Assembly: GCF_003044935.1 (NCBI RefSeq)
Contig: NZ_POXP01000003.1
Span: 1 to 64,000, forward strand
Length of the DNA: 64,000 nt
Source of the DNA: Neisseria subflava
Lineage (GTDB): Bacteria; Pseudomonadota; Gammaproteobacteria; Burkholderiales; Neisseriaceae
Direction of reading: 5' to 3'
Shown here piece after piece: positions 17,643 through 26,730 of the stretch; the stretch's first letter is position 1; each line of letters starts with the position of its first letter. Under the pieces are notes generated by a model. The model was given only the letters and a program-made list of their open reading frames with translations, ran no database searches and was not told the DNA's origin. The position numbers were made by a program, and so were the translations under genes.

Positions 17643-18338
17643 TTAGCCGAGGCGGAACAATTCGCTGCCGTGCGCCTTCAGCCATTGTTTGGCTTGGTCG
17701 ACATGCGGCGTGAGCGAGTGGGTTAGAGCCCAAAATGCAGGGCTGTGGTCGGGATGGCGCAGGTGGGCGAGTTCGTGCAGGCAGACGTAGTCGGCGACAT
17801 ATTCGGGCGCACCGATGAGCCGCCAGTTGAGGCGGATGCCGGTGGTGTGGCGGCAAACGCCCCAGAAGGTTTTGGCGTTGGAAAGGGAAATGGCGCTCGG
17901 GGTTAGGCGGGTGTTTCGGATATGGCCTTCGAGGCGTGGCAGCAGATATTCGTGTGCACGCTCGTGCAGGAAGCGGCGCAAATGGATGAGTTGGGCGGCG
18001 TTTTCTTTTTCGGGCAACAGAATTTCAGACGGCCTGATTTGGATGTGGTTTGCCGTGTGGATGGACAAAGCCGTCTGAACGCCTTGATACCAAATCCATT
18101 CGGGAAGTGTGTCGGTGGGTGTTTGTCGGGCCGGTGTCTTGTTTAGGGTACGGCGCAGTAGGGCTTCGTTGTCGTTCAGCCATTGGGTAAAGGTGCGCTG
18201 GGTAACAAACGGAGGGATGTTGATGCTGACGGTATCGGCGGAAACGGGGCGCAAGATGAGGTTTTTCTTGGCACTGCGTTTGAGCTGGATATGAATGGTC
18301 AGGCCGTCTGAAAGGGTGTGGGTATGGAGGTGGGGCAT
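17643..18338 (-). CDS. YgjP-like metal-dependent hydrolase (DUF45)
   Basis: A 231-residue member of the YgjP/DUF45 group related to zinc metallopeptidases (SprT/Wss1-like fold). The zinc motif HELAHLRHPDHSPAFW (HExxH plus a third histidine) lies near the C-terminus; earlier come LKRSAKKNLILRP and AKTFWGVCRHTTGIRLNWRLI, typical of the family. Its cellular substrate is unknown. The start is uncertain: 18338 begins the conserved part, 18365 is nearly as good and an ATG at 18476 would overlap the next gene; none has a strong ribosome site. It is last in the plsC-gmhB gene group. Confidence 0.8.
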   Translation of the reverse strand: MPHLHTHTLSDGLTIHIQLKRSAKKNLILRPVSADTVSINIPPFVTQRTFTQWLNDNEALLRRTLNKTPARQTPTDTLPEWIWYQGVQTALSIHTANHIQIRPSEILLPEKENAAQLIHLRRFLHERAHEYLLPRLEGHIRNTRLTPSAISLSNAKTFWGVCRHTTGIRLNWRLIGAPEYVADYVCLHELAHLRHPDHSPAFWALTHSLTPHVDQAKQWLKAHGSELFRLG

Positions 18339-18403
18339 GATGTTGAGAAAAATATTGGACGGCATGGAAAGGGTGGGTATAGCGGTCCACCCGATGGAAT
18401 GAT

Positions 18404-19135
18404 TTATTTGGTTTTGGGCGCGAACGGGCCTTGTCCGGTAATCAGGGGCTGTTGGCTTTCGATCCATTGCTCGCATTGGGCCATGAGTTCGGCTTCATTG
18501 CCGTTGTTGTGGGCAATGGGTTTGCCGATGATGACGCTGACTGTGCCGGGGTATTTGAGGAAGGAGTTGCGCGGCCAAAACTCGCCGCTATTGAGTGCGA
18601 CGGGGACGATGTCCATCTCGAACATTTTTGCCATGCGCGCGCCGCCGAGCTTGTAGCGGCCTTTTTCACCGGGCGACAGGCGTGTGCCTTCGGGGAAAAT
18701 GGTAATCCAATAGCCTTCGTTTTTACGCGCAAGGCCTTGTTCTAAGAGTTGTTTGTTGGCTTCGCGGCTGTTGCTGCGGTCGATGCCGATGGTTTTAACC
18801 AGCTTCAAGCCCCAGCCGAAGAAAGGGATTTTGAAGAGCTCGCGTTTGGCAACATAGACTTGCGGCGGAAAAATCTCTTGCAGAGCGAGGGTTTCCCAGC
18901 CGCTTTGGTGTTTGGCGCAGATGATGGCAGGGTGGTCGGGAATGTTTTCCGCGCCGCTTAAGGTGTAGTTCAAACCAATGATGTGCTTGAGCGACCAGTT
19001 GAGGATACGCACCCAAACTTGCGCCATTTTGTGCGCGCCGCCTTGAAAGGGCAGGGCAAGCAGCATAAAGGGGAACAGCAAAATAATGCTAGAGGAAAGG
19101 ATGAACCAGTAAATCAGGTTGCGGATAATCAGCAT
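18404..19135 (-). CDS. plsC: 1-acyl-sn-glycerol-3-phosphate acyltransferase (PlsC/Nla family)
   Basis: Inner-membrane enzyme that adds the second acyl chain to lysophosphatidate in phospholipid synthesis. An N-terminal membrane segment (residues 5-30) is followed by the acyltransferase motifs: KHQSGWE (the HX4D box with E in place of D, common in this beta-proteobacterial group), VAKRELFKIPFFGW, IGIDR, and FPEGTR. The 243-residue length is normal. Meningococcus has two such enzymes (NlaA and NlaB); which one this is I cannot tell. It lies 71 bases after gmhB in the same direction, with an inverted uptake pair in between. Confidence 0.9.
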   Translation of the reverse strand: MLIIRNLIYWFILSSSIILLFPFMLLALPFQGGAHKMAQVWVRILNWSLKHIIGLNYTLSGAENIPDHPAIICAKHQSGWETLALQEIFPPQVYVAKRELFKIPFFGWGLKLVKTIGIDRSNSREANKQLLEQGLARKNEGYWITIFPEGTRLSPGEKGRYKLGGARMAKMFEMDIVPVALNSGEFWPRNSFLKYPGTVSVIIGKPIAHNNGNEAELMAQCEQWIESQQPLITGQGPFAPKTK

Positions 19136-19158
19136 ATCGGGGGAAAGTCAGTCGTTTG

Positions 19159-19201
19159 AAGGCCGTCTGAACACCGTTGTCGGCAGTTTTCAGACGGCCT
19201 T
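19159..19201. terminator. Inverted uptake-sequence terminator between gmhB and plsC
   Basis: AAGGCCGTCTGAA pairs with TTCAGACGGCCTT across a 17-base loop; no long T run, so it may only reduce read-through. Confidence 0.5.
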
Positions 19202-19206
19202 GTCGT

Positions 19207-19785
19207 TTATAGGATGGCTTGCGCGGCTTCTTCGATTTGTGTGTTTTCACGCATGATGTATTGCGAGAAAGCGAGCAGGTTGTCGAAGACTTGGGTGTGC
19301 TCGGGCAGGTCTTGCTCGTGTTTGGCCAGTGTTTTTTTGCCTTTGCCGGTCAGGACGAGCGCGGATTTGCCGCCTGCGGCATCAATGGCTTGCAGGTCGC
19401 GCAGGCTGTCGCCGACCAGCCAGGTTTCGGCGGCATTGGCCTTGAAGCGTTCGATAATGTCGATAATCATGCCGGGCTTGGGTTTGCGGCATTCGCAGTT
19501 GTCAACGGCGGTATGCGGGCAAAACCAAATGCCGTCGATGGTGCCGCCTGCTTGAACGGCAAGGCGGTGCATTTTTGCGTGCATTTCGGTCAGGTCTTGC
19601 ACGGTAAAGTATTTGCGGCCGATACCGGATTGGTTGGTGGCCACGGCGATGGTGTAGCCTGCCTGCGTTAAAAAGGCGATGGCATCCATGCTGCCTTCGA
19701 TGGGAATCCATTCGTCAACGGATTTGACGAAATCGTCGCGGTCTTGGTTGATGACGCCGTCGCGGTCGAGGATGATGAGTTTCAT
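19207..19785 (-). CDS. gmhB: D-glycero-beta-D-manno-heptose-1,7-bisphosphate 7-phosphatase
   Basis: HAD-superfamily phosphatase of ADP-heptose synthesis, removing the 7-phosphate before RfaE2 adds AMP; the product builds the lipooligosaccharide core. Visible: the nucleophile motif DRDGVIN at residue 7 onward, the NQSGIGR loop, the GmhB zinc loop (CPHTAVDNCECRKP), and GDSLRDLQAIDAAG for metal binding. 192 residues from the ATG at 19785; an in-frame ATG at 19827 would run into the gene upstream, which ends at 19797. The next pathway enzyme, RfaE2, is at 24455. Confidence 0.92.
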   Translation of the reverse strand: MKLIILDRDGVINQDRDDFVKSVDEWIPIEGSMDAIAFLTQAGYTIAVATNQSGIGRKYFTVQDLTEMHAKMHRLAVQAGGTIDGIWFCPHTAVDNCECRKPKPGMIIDIIERFKANAAETWLVGDSLRDLQAIDAAGGKSALVLTGKGKKTLAKHEQDLPEHTQVFDNLLAFSQYIMRENTQIEEAAQAIL

Positions 19786-19796
19786 GGTGTGGGCTC

Positions 19797-20249
19797 TTAT
19801 TTTTCTGCTTTCAAACTGCTTTTCCATTTTTCAAAGGCCGTCTGAAAAACGGGTGTCAGTTTGGCGAAGGTTTCCGGGGTGTTTTTGACGTGGTAGAAGC
19901 CGCCGAGCGAGGGCGTGTCAAGGGCGAGGACGTAGTCTTCCATAAATGCGCCGTAGCCGTCTTCTTCGTCGGTGTAGTAGAACTCGGTAAACCGGTGGCC
20001 GAGTTCGGTAAAGTCGTCCGCCGTCAATGCGCCGTCCATGTGTTTGAGCAGGAAGTGCCGTCCGCTGATTTTGCCCGAGGTCATGGCGGCGAAGTCGGCT
20101 GCGGTTTCTGGGGCGGTTTGCCAGACGGGTTTGACGAGGCCTGCCTGTGCCGCCCACTGCCAGTACATGCCGATGTGGGTAGCGGCGTTTTCGGGCGGGA
20201 GCTGGTCGGGATAGTCTTCGTCGAGATGGAAACGGATATTGTCGTACAT
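19797..20249 (-). CDS. DUF7832-like hypothetical protein
   Basis: A soluble 150-residue protein beginning MYDNIRFHLDEDYP and ATHIGMYWQWA, a pattern I associate with a widespread family of unknown function (DUF7832-like). It is acidic, with no signal peptide or membrane segment. It ends 11 bases before gmhB starts, so the two are surely co-transcribed, but there is no hint that it acts on heptose. An uptake sequence is read in frame near the C-terminus (FQTAFEKW). Confidence 0.7.
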   Translation of the reverse strand: MYDNIRFHLDEDYPDQLPPENAATHIGMYWQWAAQAGLVKPVWQTAPETAADFAAMTSGKISGRHFLLKHMDGALTADDFTELGHRFTEFYYTDEEDGYGAFMEDYVLALDTPSLGGFYHVKNTPETFAKLTPVFQTAFEKWKSSLKAEK

Positions 20250-20299
20250 GGACGGGGTTCGTTGGGGGAAAGAGGGTATTGTAGCGGAAAATAATGAAT

Positions 20300-20334
20300 T
20301 AGGCCGTCTGAAAGAGGGTGTTTCAGACGGCCTT
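20300..20334. terminator. Inverted uptake-sequence terminator
   Basis: AGGCCGTCTGAAA and TTTCAGACGGCCT with a seven-base loop, directly after the permease gene on the minus strand (its stop is at 20343). Confidence 0.7.
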
Positions 20335-20342
20335 AAGGGAAT

Positions 20343-21584
20343 TTAACCTTTAAATACGGGAACAAGCTCCAGTTGGCTCAATATTTGGGCGGCAATGTTG
20401 ATGATGCCGAAGAGGAAGACCCAAACCATCAGCCAGAATCCGCCGTAAACTTTGTAGTTTTTGCTGGCGCCGAATTTATGGCGCGAGCGGTAGAGCAGCA
20501 TGGCGGGGATGATGCCTGTCCAGATGGTTGCGGCCAGACCGACGTAGCCGATGGCGGTAACGAAGCCGGTAGGGAAGAGCAGGCAGGAAATCAAAGGCGG
20601 CAGGAAGGTCAGTGCGGCAGTTTTGGTACGGCCGGAGATGCTGTCGTTCCATTTGAAGATGTCGGCGATGTAGTCGAACAGGCCGAGTGTTACGCCGAGG
20701 AAGGACGTTGCGATTGCCATGTAGGAGAACAGAGTCAACACTTTGTCCATATTGCCGGTTTGGGCGAACTTGGACAGCGTTTCGATCAGGACGGAAACTT
20801 GTCCTTCTGCGGCGATAACCGGTGCGAACTCGTTGCGCGGCAGGTTGCCTTGGATGGCGATTTGCCAGAGGATGTAAATCACAAGCGCAATCAGCGTTCC
20901 TGCCCATAGGGATTTGGCCACTTTAGGCGCGTCGCCTTTAAAGTATTTGAGCAGGCTGGAAACGTTACCGTGGAAACCGAATGAGGCAAGGCAGACGGGC
21001 AGGGCAGTGGCGGCATACATCCAGTAGCTGGTGCCGGCAGGGGCTTGGGTGTCGAACAGGACAGGCATTTTGGCATCGGCAATCAGGCCGCCGGTTGCCC
21101 AAATAAAAGTCAATACCATGCCGCCGATGAGGATGCTGGTAAAGCGGTCAACCAAGCGTGCGGATGCCCAAACGCAAAAGGCGAGAATGCCGAAGAAGAC
21201 GAGTTGGCCGACGGTGAGCGAGATTTCACCGCCTACTGCGCTGCCGATGCCTTTGGCGGTCAGGTCGCCGCCGACGAAGATGTAGGCGTAGGTGAGCAGG
21301 TATAAAACGAAAGCGACGGCAACGCCGTTGATGACGTTCCAAGCCGGGCCGAGCAGGTCTTTAACCATAGTGTCGAAGCTGGCACCGTGCGGATAATGGG
21401 TGTTGACTTCCAAAATCATCAGGCCGCTGGAGAGCATGGAAAACCAGGTGTACAGCAACACGACCAGCGAGCCGGCAAACCATACGCCGGATGTGGCGGT
21501 CGGGTTGGCAAGCATGCCTGCGCCGATAACCGTACCGGCGATAATCATCGCGCCGCCGAATAGGGAAGGGGTTTTGGTTGACAT
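20343..21584 (-). CDS. mtr: Tryptophan/aromatic amino acid permease, Mtr (HAAAP) family
   Basis: An inner membrane proton symporter of 413 residues with eleven predicted membrane segments. It aligns along its whole length with E. coli Mtr: GGAMIIAGTVIGAGML at the start, HPYGxSFDTMVKDLLG-like region, LPVCLASFGFHGNVSSLLKY, and SFLGVTLGLFDYIADIFKW. It probably imports tryptophan; tyrosine permeases of the same family are a less likely alternative. The symbol is the E. coli name and has nothing to do with the neisserial mtrCDE efflux pump. It is a single-gene unit. Confidence 0.88.
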   Translation of the reverse strand: MSTKTPSLFGGAMIIAGTVIGAGMLANPTATSGVWFAGSLVVLLYTWFSMLSSGLMILEVNTHYPHGASFDTMVKDLLGPAWNVINGVAVAFVLYLLTYAYIFVGGDLTAKGIGSAVGGEISLTVGQLVFFGILAFCVWASARLVDRFTSILIGGMVLTFIWATGGLIADAKMPVLFDTQAPAGTSYWMYAATALPVCLASFGFHGNVSSLLKYFKGDAPKVAKSLWAGTLIALVIYILWQIAIQGNLPRNEFAPVIAAEGQVSVLIETLSKFAQTGNMDKVLTLFSYMAIATSFLGVTLGLFDYIADIFKWNDSISGRTKTAALTFLPPLISCLLFPTGFVTAIGYVGLAATIWTGIIPAMLLYRSRHKFGASKNYKVYGGFWLMVWVFLFGIINIAAQILSQLELVPVFKG

Positions 21585-21649
21585 TGTTTATCTTTCTTCT
21601 AGAAATGCGTGGCTGCCATTATGCCGTAAAGTGTAAGAAAAGGTAAAGC

Positions 21650-21692
21650 AAAGGCCGTCTGAAAACCCGATTGTCGTTTTCAGACGGCCTTT
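21650..21692. terminator. Inverted uptake-sequence terminator
   Basis: AAAGGCCGTCTGAAAAC pairs perfectly with GTTTTCAGACGGCCTTT around nine bases; it ends the AI-2E family gene on the minus strand. Confidence 0.75.
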
Positions 21693-21713
21693 GATGTGTA
21701 TAAATGCAACTGA

Positions 21714-22787
21714 TTAAATCAATTTTCGCAGTTTCAATTCGTTTTTCAGATACGCGTAATAAACCGGCGCGACGATGATGCCGCCGATGCCGAAAATGCG
21801 TTCAAAGACGACCATCGCCACCAGCAATTCCCATGCGCTGGATTCAATTTCCGAGCCGATGATTTTGGCGTTGAGGAAATATTCGAGTTTATGGATGACG
21901 ACGAGGAAAACCAACGAGGCGAGGGCGACGTAAAGCGATGCGCCGAGGCTCAAAATAATGATGATGGTGTTGGAAATCAGGTTGCCCGCCACCGGAATCA
22001 GGCCGACGATAAAGGCGACGATCAGAACGGTCATTTTAAACGGCAGGTCAACGCCGAACAGCGGTAAAACCAAGTAAAGGTACAGGCCGGTTAGGAAGGT
22101 GTCGATCAGTGAGATTTTGACTTGGGCGAGGAACACGCGTTCAAAGCTGGTTTCAAAATTGACGATGCGGTGCACCAATTCGGCTTTAAACAATGGCATT
22201 TTGCGGCGGTTTTTGCGCATTTTCAGGCGGTGGAAACTGAGCATGGCGCCGATGATGATGCCGATGAGGATGTACACGAAGGACGTGATGCTGTTTTTAC
22301 TGATACGGGTCAGCGCGGCGCGGTATTCTTCAATCAGCTTGATTGCCGAGGCTTTGATTTCGGCCATATTGTTGGGCAACATATTGAGAATGGCAGCAGG
22401 CAGGTCTTGGCTGTTTTTGGTGTCTTCCAAAATCGCCGCCAGCTTGGCCAGCATAAAGCCGACGTGGCCGCCATGTATCAGGTGGTAAATGCCCAAAGAC
22501 ATCATCGCAATGATGCTGAATACGATGGCCAGCGTCAGCGTAGTGGAAATCAGGTTGATATTGTGCGCGTTGAGCGATTTATGCAGTCGCGTGTTGCGCG
22601 GTAAAACACGGCGGCGGAGTTTGAGGATCACGCCGTTGGTGCGCGTAATAAAGATATAGGTCAGGATAACCGACAGCAGCAGTGGCAGAAAATGGTAGTG
22701 CAAGACAATCAGCAAGGCCAAGCCCATCAGGATATAGGAAGCGTTACGGAAAGTCGGGTTGTCGGAGTGGGAAGAGAGTAAGGACAT
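21714..22787 (-). CDS. AI-2E family membrane transporter
   Basis: A 357-residue inner membrane protein of the family first named for autoinducer-2 export (PF01594), which is now known to include sodium/proton antiporters and many members of unknown role. About seven to eight membrane segments are visible, with the family hallmarks in the second half: FVGLIPVAGNLISNTIIIILSLG and GSEIESSAWELLVAMVVFERIFGIGGIIVAPVY. The central charged region (residues 105-165) is cytoplasmic or periplasmic. Substrate unknown. Confidence 0.82.
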   Translation of the reverse strand: MSLLSSHSDNPTFRNASYILMGLALLIVLHYHFLPLLLSVILTYIFITRTNGVILKLRRRVLPRNTRLHKSLNAHNINLISTTLTLAIVFSIIAMMSLGIYHLIHGGHVGFMLAKLAAILEDTKNSQDLPAAILNMLPNNMAEIKASAIKLIEEYRAALTRISKNSITSFVYILIGIIIGAMLSFHRLKMRKNRRKMPLFKAELVHRIVNFETSFERVFLAQVKISLIDTFLTGLYLYLVLPLFGVDLPFKMTVLIVAFIVGLIPVAGNLISNTIIIILSLGASLYVALASLVFLVVIHKLEYFLNAKIIGSEIESSAWELLVAMVVFERIFGIGGIIVAPVYYAYLKNELKLRKLI

Positions 22788-22823
22788 GTGAAGCCAATAA
22801 GGTAAAAAGCAAAAAAGTAGGTC

Positions 22824-22855
22824 AGGCCGTCTGAAAAATCATGTTCAGACGGCCT
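22824..22855. terminator. Inverted uptake-sequence terminator after folD
   Basis: AGGCCGTCTGAA and TTCAGACGGCCT with an eight-base loop, 16 bases beyond the folD stop on the minus strand. Confidence 0.7.
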
Positions 22856-22871
22856 AACTTAATGACAGCGA

Positions 22872-23723
22872 TTAATCGTGCAATGAGGCCGCGTGTACCG
22901 TGTTTTCCAACAAAGTAGCAATCGTCATCGGGCCGACACCGCCGGGAACGGGCGTAATCATGGAAGCGCGTTCTTTGGCGACATCAAACTCCACATCGCC
23001 GCACAGGCTGCCGTCGTCCAAGCGGTTGATGCCCACATCGATAACGACTGCGCCGGGTTTGACCCATTCGCCTTTAACGAAATTCGGAATGCCTACGCCG
23101 ACCACCAAAATATCTGCGGCAGCAACTTCATCGGCAAGGTTTTGCGTGGCGCTGTGGCAGATGGTTACCGTCGCGCGGGACAGCAGTAATTCCAACGCCT
23201 GCGGACGGCCGACAATATTGGACGCGCCGACGACGACTGCTTTTTTGCCTTTCGGGTCGATGCCGTAGGCTTCCAACAAAGTCATCACACCTTTGGGTGT
23301 ACAAGGGCGCATCAGCGGCATTTTGACGACTAGGCGGCCGACGTTGTAAGGGTGGAAGCCGTCCACATCTTTATGCGGCACGATACGTTCCAAAACTGCC
23401 TGGCTGTCGATGTGGGCCGGCAGCGGCAGTTGTACCAAAATACCGTCGACGGCAGAATCGCCGTTCAATTCGTCCACCAGTTTCAATAAATCGTCTTGCG
23501 TGGTTTCAGACGGCAGCTCGTAAGAGCGCGATTCAATGCCGCTTTTTTGGCAGGCCAGTTTTTTATTGCGTACATAAACCGCGCTGGCAGGGTCGTCGCC
23601 GACCAATACCACCGCCAAACAAGGCGTGTGCAAACCTTTTTCCTGACGCGCCTTTACCGCCTGCGCGACCGCCTCGATGCGTTGCTGGGAGATTTTTTTT
23701 CCGTCTATAAGTTGAGCAGTCAT
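22872..23723 (-). CDS. folD: Bifunctional methylenetetrahydrofolate dehydrogenase/cyclohydrolase
   Basis: FolD interconverts 5,10-methylene- and 10-formyl-tetrahydrofolate through NADP-dependent dehydrogenase and cyclohydrolase steps, supplying one-carbon units for purines and formyl-methionine. 283 residues. Seen are the catalytic [14 protein letters not shown] segment (K in YxxxK), [24 protein letters not shown], the NADP site [17 protein letters not shown] and the C-terminal [19 protein letters not shown]. The ATG at 23723 follows an AAGGAAAATC ribosome site; an upstream ATG at 23747 has none. Confidence 0.96.
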   Translation of the reverse strand: MTAQLIDGKKISQQRIEAVAQAVKARQEKGLHTPCLAVVLVGDDPASAVYVRNKKLACQKSGIESRSYELPSETTQDDLLKLVDELNGDSAVDGILVQLPLPAHIDSQAVLERIVPHKDVDGFHPYNVGRLVVKMPLMRPCTPKGVMTLLEAYGIDPKGKKAVVVGASNIVGRPQALELLLSRATVTICHSATQNLADEVAAADILVVGVGIPNFVKGEWVKPGAVVIDVGINRLDDGSLCGDVEFDVAKERASMITPVPGGVGPMTIATLLENTVHAASLHD

Positions 23724-23881
23724 GATTTTCCTTCTAAATAGGGACAAATATTGCGTTCAAATTATCGCATTTTTCAGACGGCCTGACACAAAAGAGTGGA
23801 CCTGATGACGAAACATAAAAATAAATAATGATTAAAAATAATAAGATAAATAAAAAATAGAAAAATAAAGCAAAGTAAGTG

Positions 23882-23910
23882 TTGACCGGGATGAAAAGGG
23901 TCTGTATAGT
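23882..23910 (+). promoter_or_regulatory. Promoter of the tRNA operon
   Basis: TTGACC (23882-23887), 17 bases, TATAGT (23905-23910): a near-consensus sigma-70 promoter 14 bases before the first tRNA. Confidence 0.8.
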
Positions 23911-23923
23911 TCGGGTCTTCAGT

Positions 23924-24001
23924 CGGGGCGTAGCGCAGCCCGGTTAGCGCATCTGCTTTGGGAGCAGAGGGTCGTGAGTTCGAATCCCACCGCCCCGACC
24001 A
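23924..24001 (+). tRNA. tRNA-Pro (TGG)
   Basis: Full cloverleaf: acceptor CGGGGCG/CGCCCCG, anticodon loop TTTGGGA with anticodon TGG, T arm GTTCGAATC, discriminator A and encoded CCA. First gene of a three-tRNA operon. Confidence 0.95.
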
Positions 24002-24028
24002 CAAAATTCTTAGCACGAATCGGCATGA

Positions 24029-24105
24029 GCGCCCGTAGCTCAACCGGATAGAGCACCGACCTTCTAAGTCGGGGGTTACAGGTTCGATTCCTGTCGGGCG
24101 TGCCA
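24029..24105 (+). tRNA. tRNA-Arg (TCT)
   Basis: Acceptor GCGCCCG with CGGGCGT (first pair G-U), anticodon stem CCGAC/GTCGG with loop CTTCTAA, anticodon TCT for AGA codons, T loop GTTCGATTC and encoded CCA. Confidence 0.95.
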
Positions 24106-24113
24106 ATTTTTAC

Positions 24114-24190
24114 GGTGGCTGTAGCTCAGTTGGTAGAGCCCTGGATTGTGATTCCAGTTGTCGTGGGTTCGAGCCCCATCAGCCACCCCA
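24114..24190 (+). tRNA. tRNA-His (GTG)
   Basis: Starts with the extra G-1 characteristic of histidine tRNAs, acceptor GTGGCTG/CAGCCAC, anticodon stem CTGGA/TCCAG with GTG, discriminator C and encoded CCA. Confidence 0.95.
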
Positions 24191-24196
24191 GATGAA

Positions 24197-24224
24197 AGCC
24201 TGCATATTGTATGCAGGCTTTTTT
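24197..24224 (+). terminator. Terminator of the tRNA operon
   Basis: AGCCTGCATA and TATGCAGGCT form a perfect ten-base-pair stem with a three-base loop followed by T residues, seven bases after tRNA-His. Confidence 0.9.
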
Positions 24225-24454
24225 CCGTTTATGCCCTGAATTTTACTTCAAGTTTATTGGGTTTCAAAAACAGTGTTCATCAAACCGTTCCATCATGGCT
24301 GCGGCAAAAACGGCGTCTGCGGTGTCTGTCAAATGCCGATGAATACGCAGTCAAGCCCGAATATCGTACCGTTCGGTATCTTTTTATGGCGTTTCGCCGT
24401 TATCCTTTATAATACCCCGATTATTTTCTGTTTTATTTCCAAAGGAACCGCATC

Positions 24455-24958
24455 ATGTCCGAATGGTCAGCTCCAGAATTCGAATCCAAAATCTGTCCGC
24501 CCGAAAAGCTGGCGGAGCGTTTGGCGGCATTGCCCCGTCCGCTGGTGTTTACCAACGGCTGTTTCGATATTCTCCACCGAGGCCATGTAACGTATCTGGC
24601 GCAGGCGCGATCGGCCGGTGCGGCTTTGGTATTGGCGTTGAATACCGATGCTTCGGTACGCCGTCAGGGCAAAGGGGACGACCGTCCGATTAATCCTTTG
24701 GAAAACCGCGCGGCAGTGGCAGCAGCATTGGCGAGCGTGGATTTAGTCACATGGTTTGATGACGACACGCCGGCCGCGCTGATTGAAATGGTCAAACCCG
24801 ATGTGTTGATTAAAGGCGGCGACTGGCCTGTGGATAAGATTGTCGGTGCGGCCGAGACGTTTGCGCGCGGCGGCAAAGTATTTTCGATTCCGTTTTTACA
24901 CCAGACTTCGACCACCAAAACGTTGGCGAAAATCCGTGAAGCCGGAGGAGGCGCATGA
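24455..24958 (+). CDS. rfaE2: D-glycero-beta-D-manno-heptose 1-phosphate adenylyltransferase
   Basis: Cytidylyltransferase-fold enzyme that activates heptose 1-phosphate with ATP to ADP-heptose for the lipooligosaccharide core. In E. coli it is the C-terminal half of HldE; here, as usual in Neisseria, it is a separate 167-residue protein. Motifs: [16 protein letters not shown] (the HxGH nucleotide site), [29 protein letters not shown], and [15 protein letters not shown]. Its stop codon overlaps the start of birA-coaX (ATGA), so the two are translationally coupled. A CAAAGGAACCGC ribosome site precedes the ATG. Confidence 0.94.
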   Translation: MSEWSAPEFESKICPPEKLAERLAALPRPLVFTNGCFDILHRGHVTYLAQARSAGAALVLALNTDASVRRQGKGDDRPINPLENRAAVAAALASVDLVTWFDDDTPAALIEMVKPDVLIKGGDWPVDKIVGAAETFARGGKVFSIPFLHQTSTTKTLAKIREAGGGA

Positions 24959-26715
24959 CGGATTTGAACAGCCGCCATTGGGCCTTGCTCGCCGCGCTTT
25001 CAGACGGCCTGCCGCAACATGTTTCTCAGTTGGCGCGAGTGGTCGGGATGAAGCCGCAACAATTAAACGGATTCTGGCAGCAGATGCCGGGCCATATCCG
25101 CGGTTTGCTGCGCCAGCACGACGGGCAATGGCGTTTGGTGCGCCCTTTGGCTGTGTTTGCTGAAGAATCTCTGCAACAAATGGCCGGAAAACAGGGTTTT
25201 CGTGCGCAGTTGAAACACGAATGTTCGTCCAGCAACGATGAAATCATGGCGTTGGCGCGCCGGTCGGCAGGTTTGGCGCACAAGGCTTTGTGTGTGGCGC
25301 ATTTTCAAACCAAAGGACGCGGACGGCAGGGGCGAAGCTGGGTCAACCGACAGGGCGAATGCTTGATGTTCAGCCTGGGCTGGGCGTTTGACAAGCCGCA
25401 ATATGAACTGGGTTCGCTGGCGTTGGTGGTGGCATTGGCTTGCCGCCGTGCGCTTGTCGATATTGGTTTGGACGTGAACATCAAGTGGCCGAACGATTTG
25501 GTCGTGGCCAACGATAAATTGGCCGGCGTGTTGATTGAAACGACGCGGGTGGAAAATAAAACCGTAGCCGTCATCGGCATCGGCATTAATTTTGTATTGC
25601 CGAAAGAAGTGGAAAACGCTACTTCCGTGCAGGCTTTGTTTCAGACGGCCTCTAAGCAGGGCGTAAGCGTCAAAACTTTATTGAATGCGGTGTTGGCGCA
25701 ACTCGATGCGCTGTTGAACGAATACGCGCAAAACGGATTTGCGTCATGTGTCGGCGAATACGATGCCGCCAACCGCGACACAGGCAGGCTGGTCTTGCTG
25801 CTTCAAGAAGGACGCATTGTTCATGAAGGCGTAGTCAAAGGCGTGGATGCGCAAGGTGCGTTGCGTTTGTTGACCGACAATGGCGAGAAAACCATTGTCA
25901 GCGGCGAAATCAGCTTGCGCCCGGATAACCGTCCAGCACAACCCGCCGCCGCCAAGCCGGAACGCTTTTTGCTGCTGGACGGTGGCAACAGCCAATTGAA
26001 ATGGGCGTGGGTGGAGAACGGCACATTTACCGAAGTCAGCCGTGCGCCGTATCGTGATTTGACCCAGCTGGGCGAAGAATGGCTGCAATTTGCCGATGAA
26101 GATGTAAAGATTGTCGGTTGCGCCGTGTGCGGTTCGGTAAAAAAAGCGATGGTGGAAGAACAATTAACCCGTCCGGTCGAATGGCTGTCTTCCATGCCGC
26201 AGGCTTTGGGTATCCGCAACCATTACCGCCGCCCTGAAGAACATGGCTCCGACCGTTGGTTTAATGCGCTGGGCAGCCGCCGCTTTACGCAAAACGCCTG
26301 CGTCGTCGTCAGCTGCGGCACCGCCGTAACCACCGACGCGCTGACGGAAGACAATCATTATCTCGGCGGCACCATCATGCCCGGTTTCCACTTGATGAAA
26401 GAGGCGATGGCGCTCAAGACCGCCAACCTCAACCGCCCCATCGGCAAGGTATATCCGTTCCCAACCACAACGCCGAACGCCATTGCCAGCGGCATGATGG
26501 ATGCCGTTTGCGGCGCGTTGATGATGATGCATGGCCGTCTGAAAGACAAAACGGGTGAGGGCAAACCGGTCGATATTATTATCACGGGCGGCGGTGCGGC
26601 CAGAGTCGTGCAGGCGCTGCCGGAGTCATTCGTTCATGACAATCAAGTGAAAATCGTCGATAATCTCGTGATTCACGGGCTCTTGCATTGGATTGCCCAT
26701 CGCAACGGACAATAA
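24955..26715 (+). CDS. birA-coaX: Fused biotin protein ligase and type III pantothenate kinase
   Basis: A 586-residue two-enzyme fusion known from Neisseria. The first ~65 residues look like the winged-helix domain of BirA. Residues 85-320 are the biotin ligase: GRGRQGRSW at 121-129 (biotinyl-AMP loop), [17 protein letters not shown]. From about residue 340 comes the type III pantothenate kinase Coa[14 protein letters not shown] (phosphate loop), [41 protein letters not shown]. It thus links biotin attachment to AccB (gene at 53215) with the first step of coenzyme A synthesis, both feeding acetyl-CoA carboxylase. Whether the DNA-binding domain is functional cannot be judged. Uptake sequences are read in frame as LSDGLP and FQTAS. 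Confidence 0.94.
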   Translation: MTDLNSRHWALLAALSDGLPQHVSQLARVVGMKPQQLNGFWQQMPGHIRGLLRQHDGQWRLVRPLAVFAEESLQQMAGKQGFRAQLKHECSSSNDEIMALARRSAGLAHKALCVAHFQTKGRGRQGRSWVNRQGECLMFSLGWAFDKPQYELGSLALVVALACRRALVDIGLDVNIKWPNDLVVANDKLAGVLIETTRVENKTVAVIGIGINFVLPKEVENATSVQALFQTASKQGVSVKTLLNAVLAQLDALLNEYAQNGFASCVGEYDAANRDTGRLVLLLQEGRIVHEGVVKGVDAQGALRLLTDNGEKTIVSGEISLRPDNRPAQPAAAKPERFLLLDGGNSQLKWAWVENGTFTEVSRAPYRDLTQLGEEWLQFADEDVKIVGCAVCGSVKKAMVEEQLTRPVEWLSSMPQALGIRNHYRRPEEHGSDRWFNALGSRRFTQNACVVVSCGTAVTTDALTEDNHYLGGTIMPGFHLMKEAMALKTANLNRPIGKVYPFPTTTPNAIASGMMDAVCGALMMMHGRLKDKTGEGKPVDIIITGGGAARVVQALPESFVHDNQVKIVDNLVIHGLLHWIAHRNGQ

Positions 26716-26730
26716 AAAGGAAAACGCATC

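Noticed and set aside
23774-24106. Minus-strand frame beginning MARPTGIEPVTPDLEGR
   Set aside because: It is the reverse of the tRNA-Pro and tRNA-Arg genes; such peptides are common false annotations.
24158-24412. Plus-strand frame beginning MSWVRAPSATPDES
   Set aside because: Starts in tRNA-His and runs through the terminator; no ribosome site.
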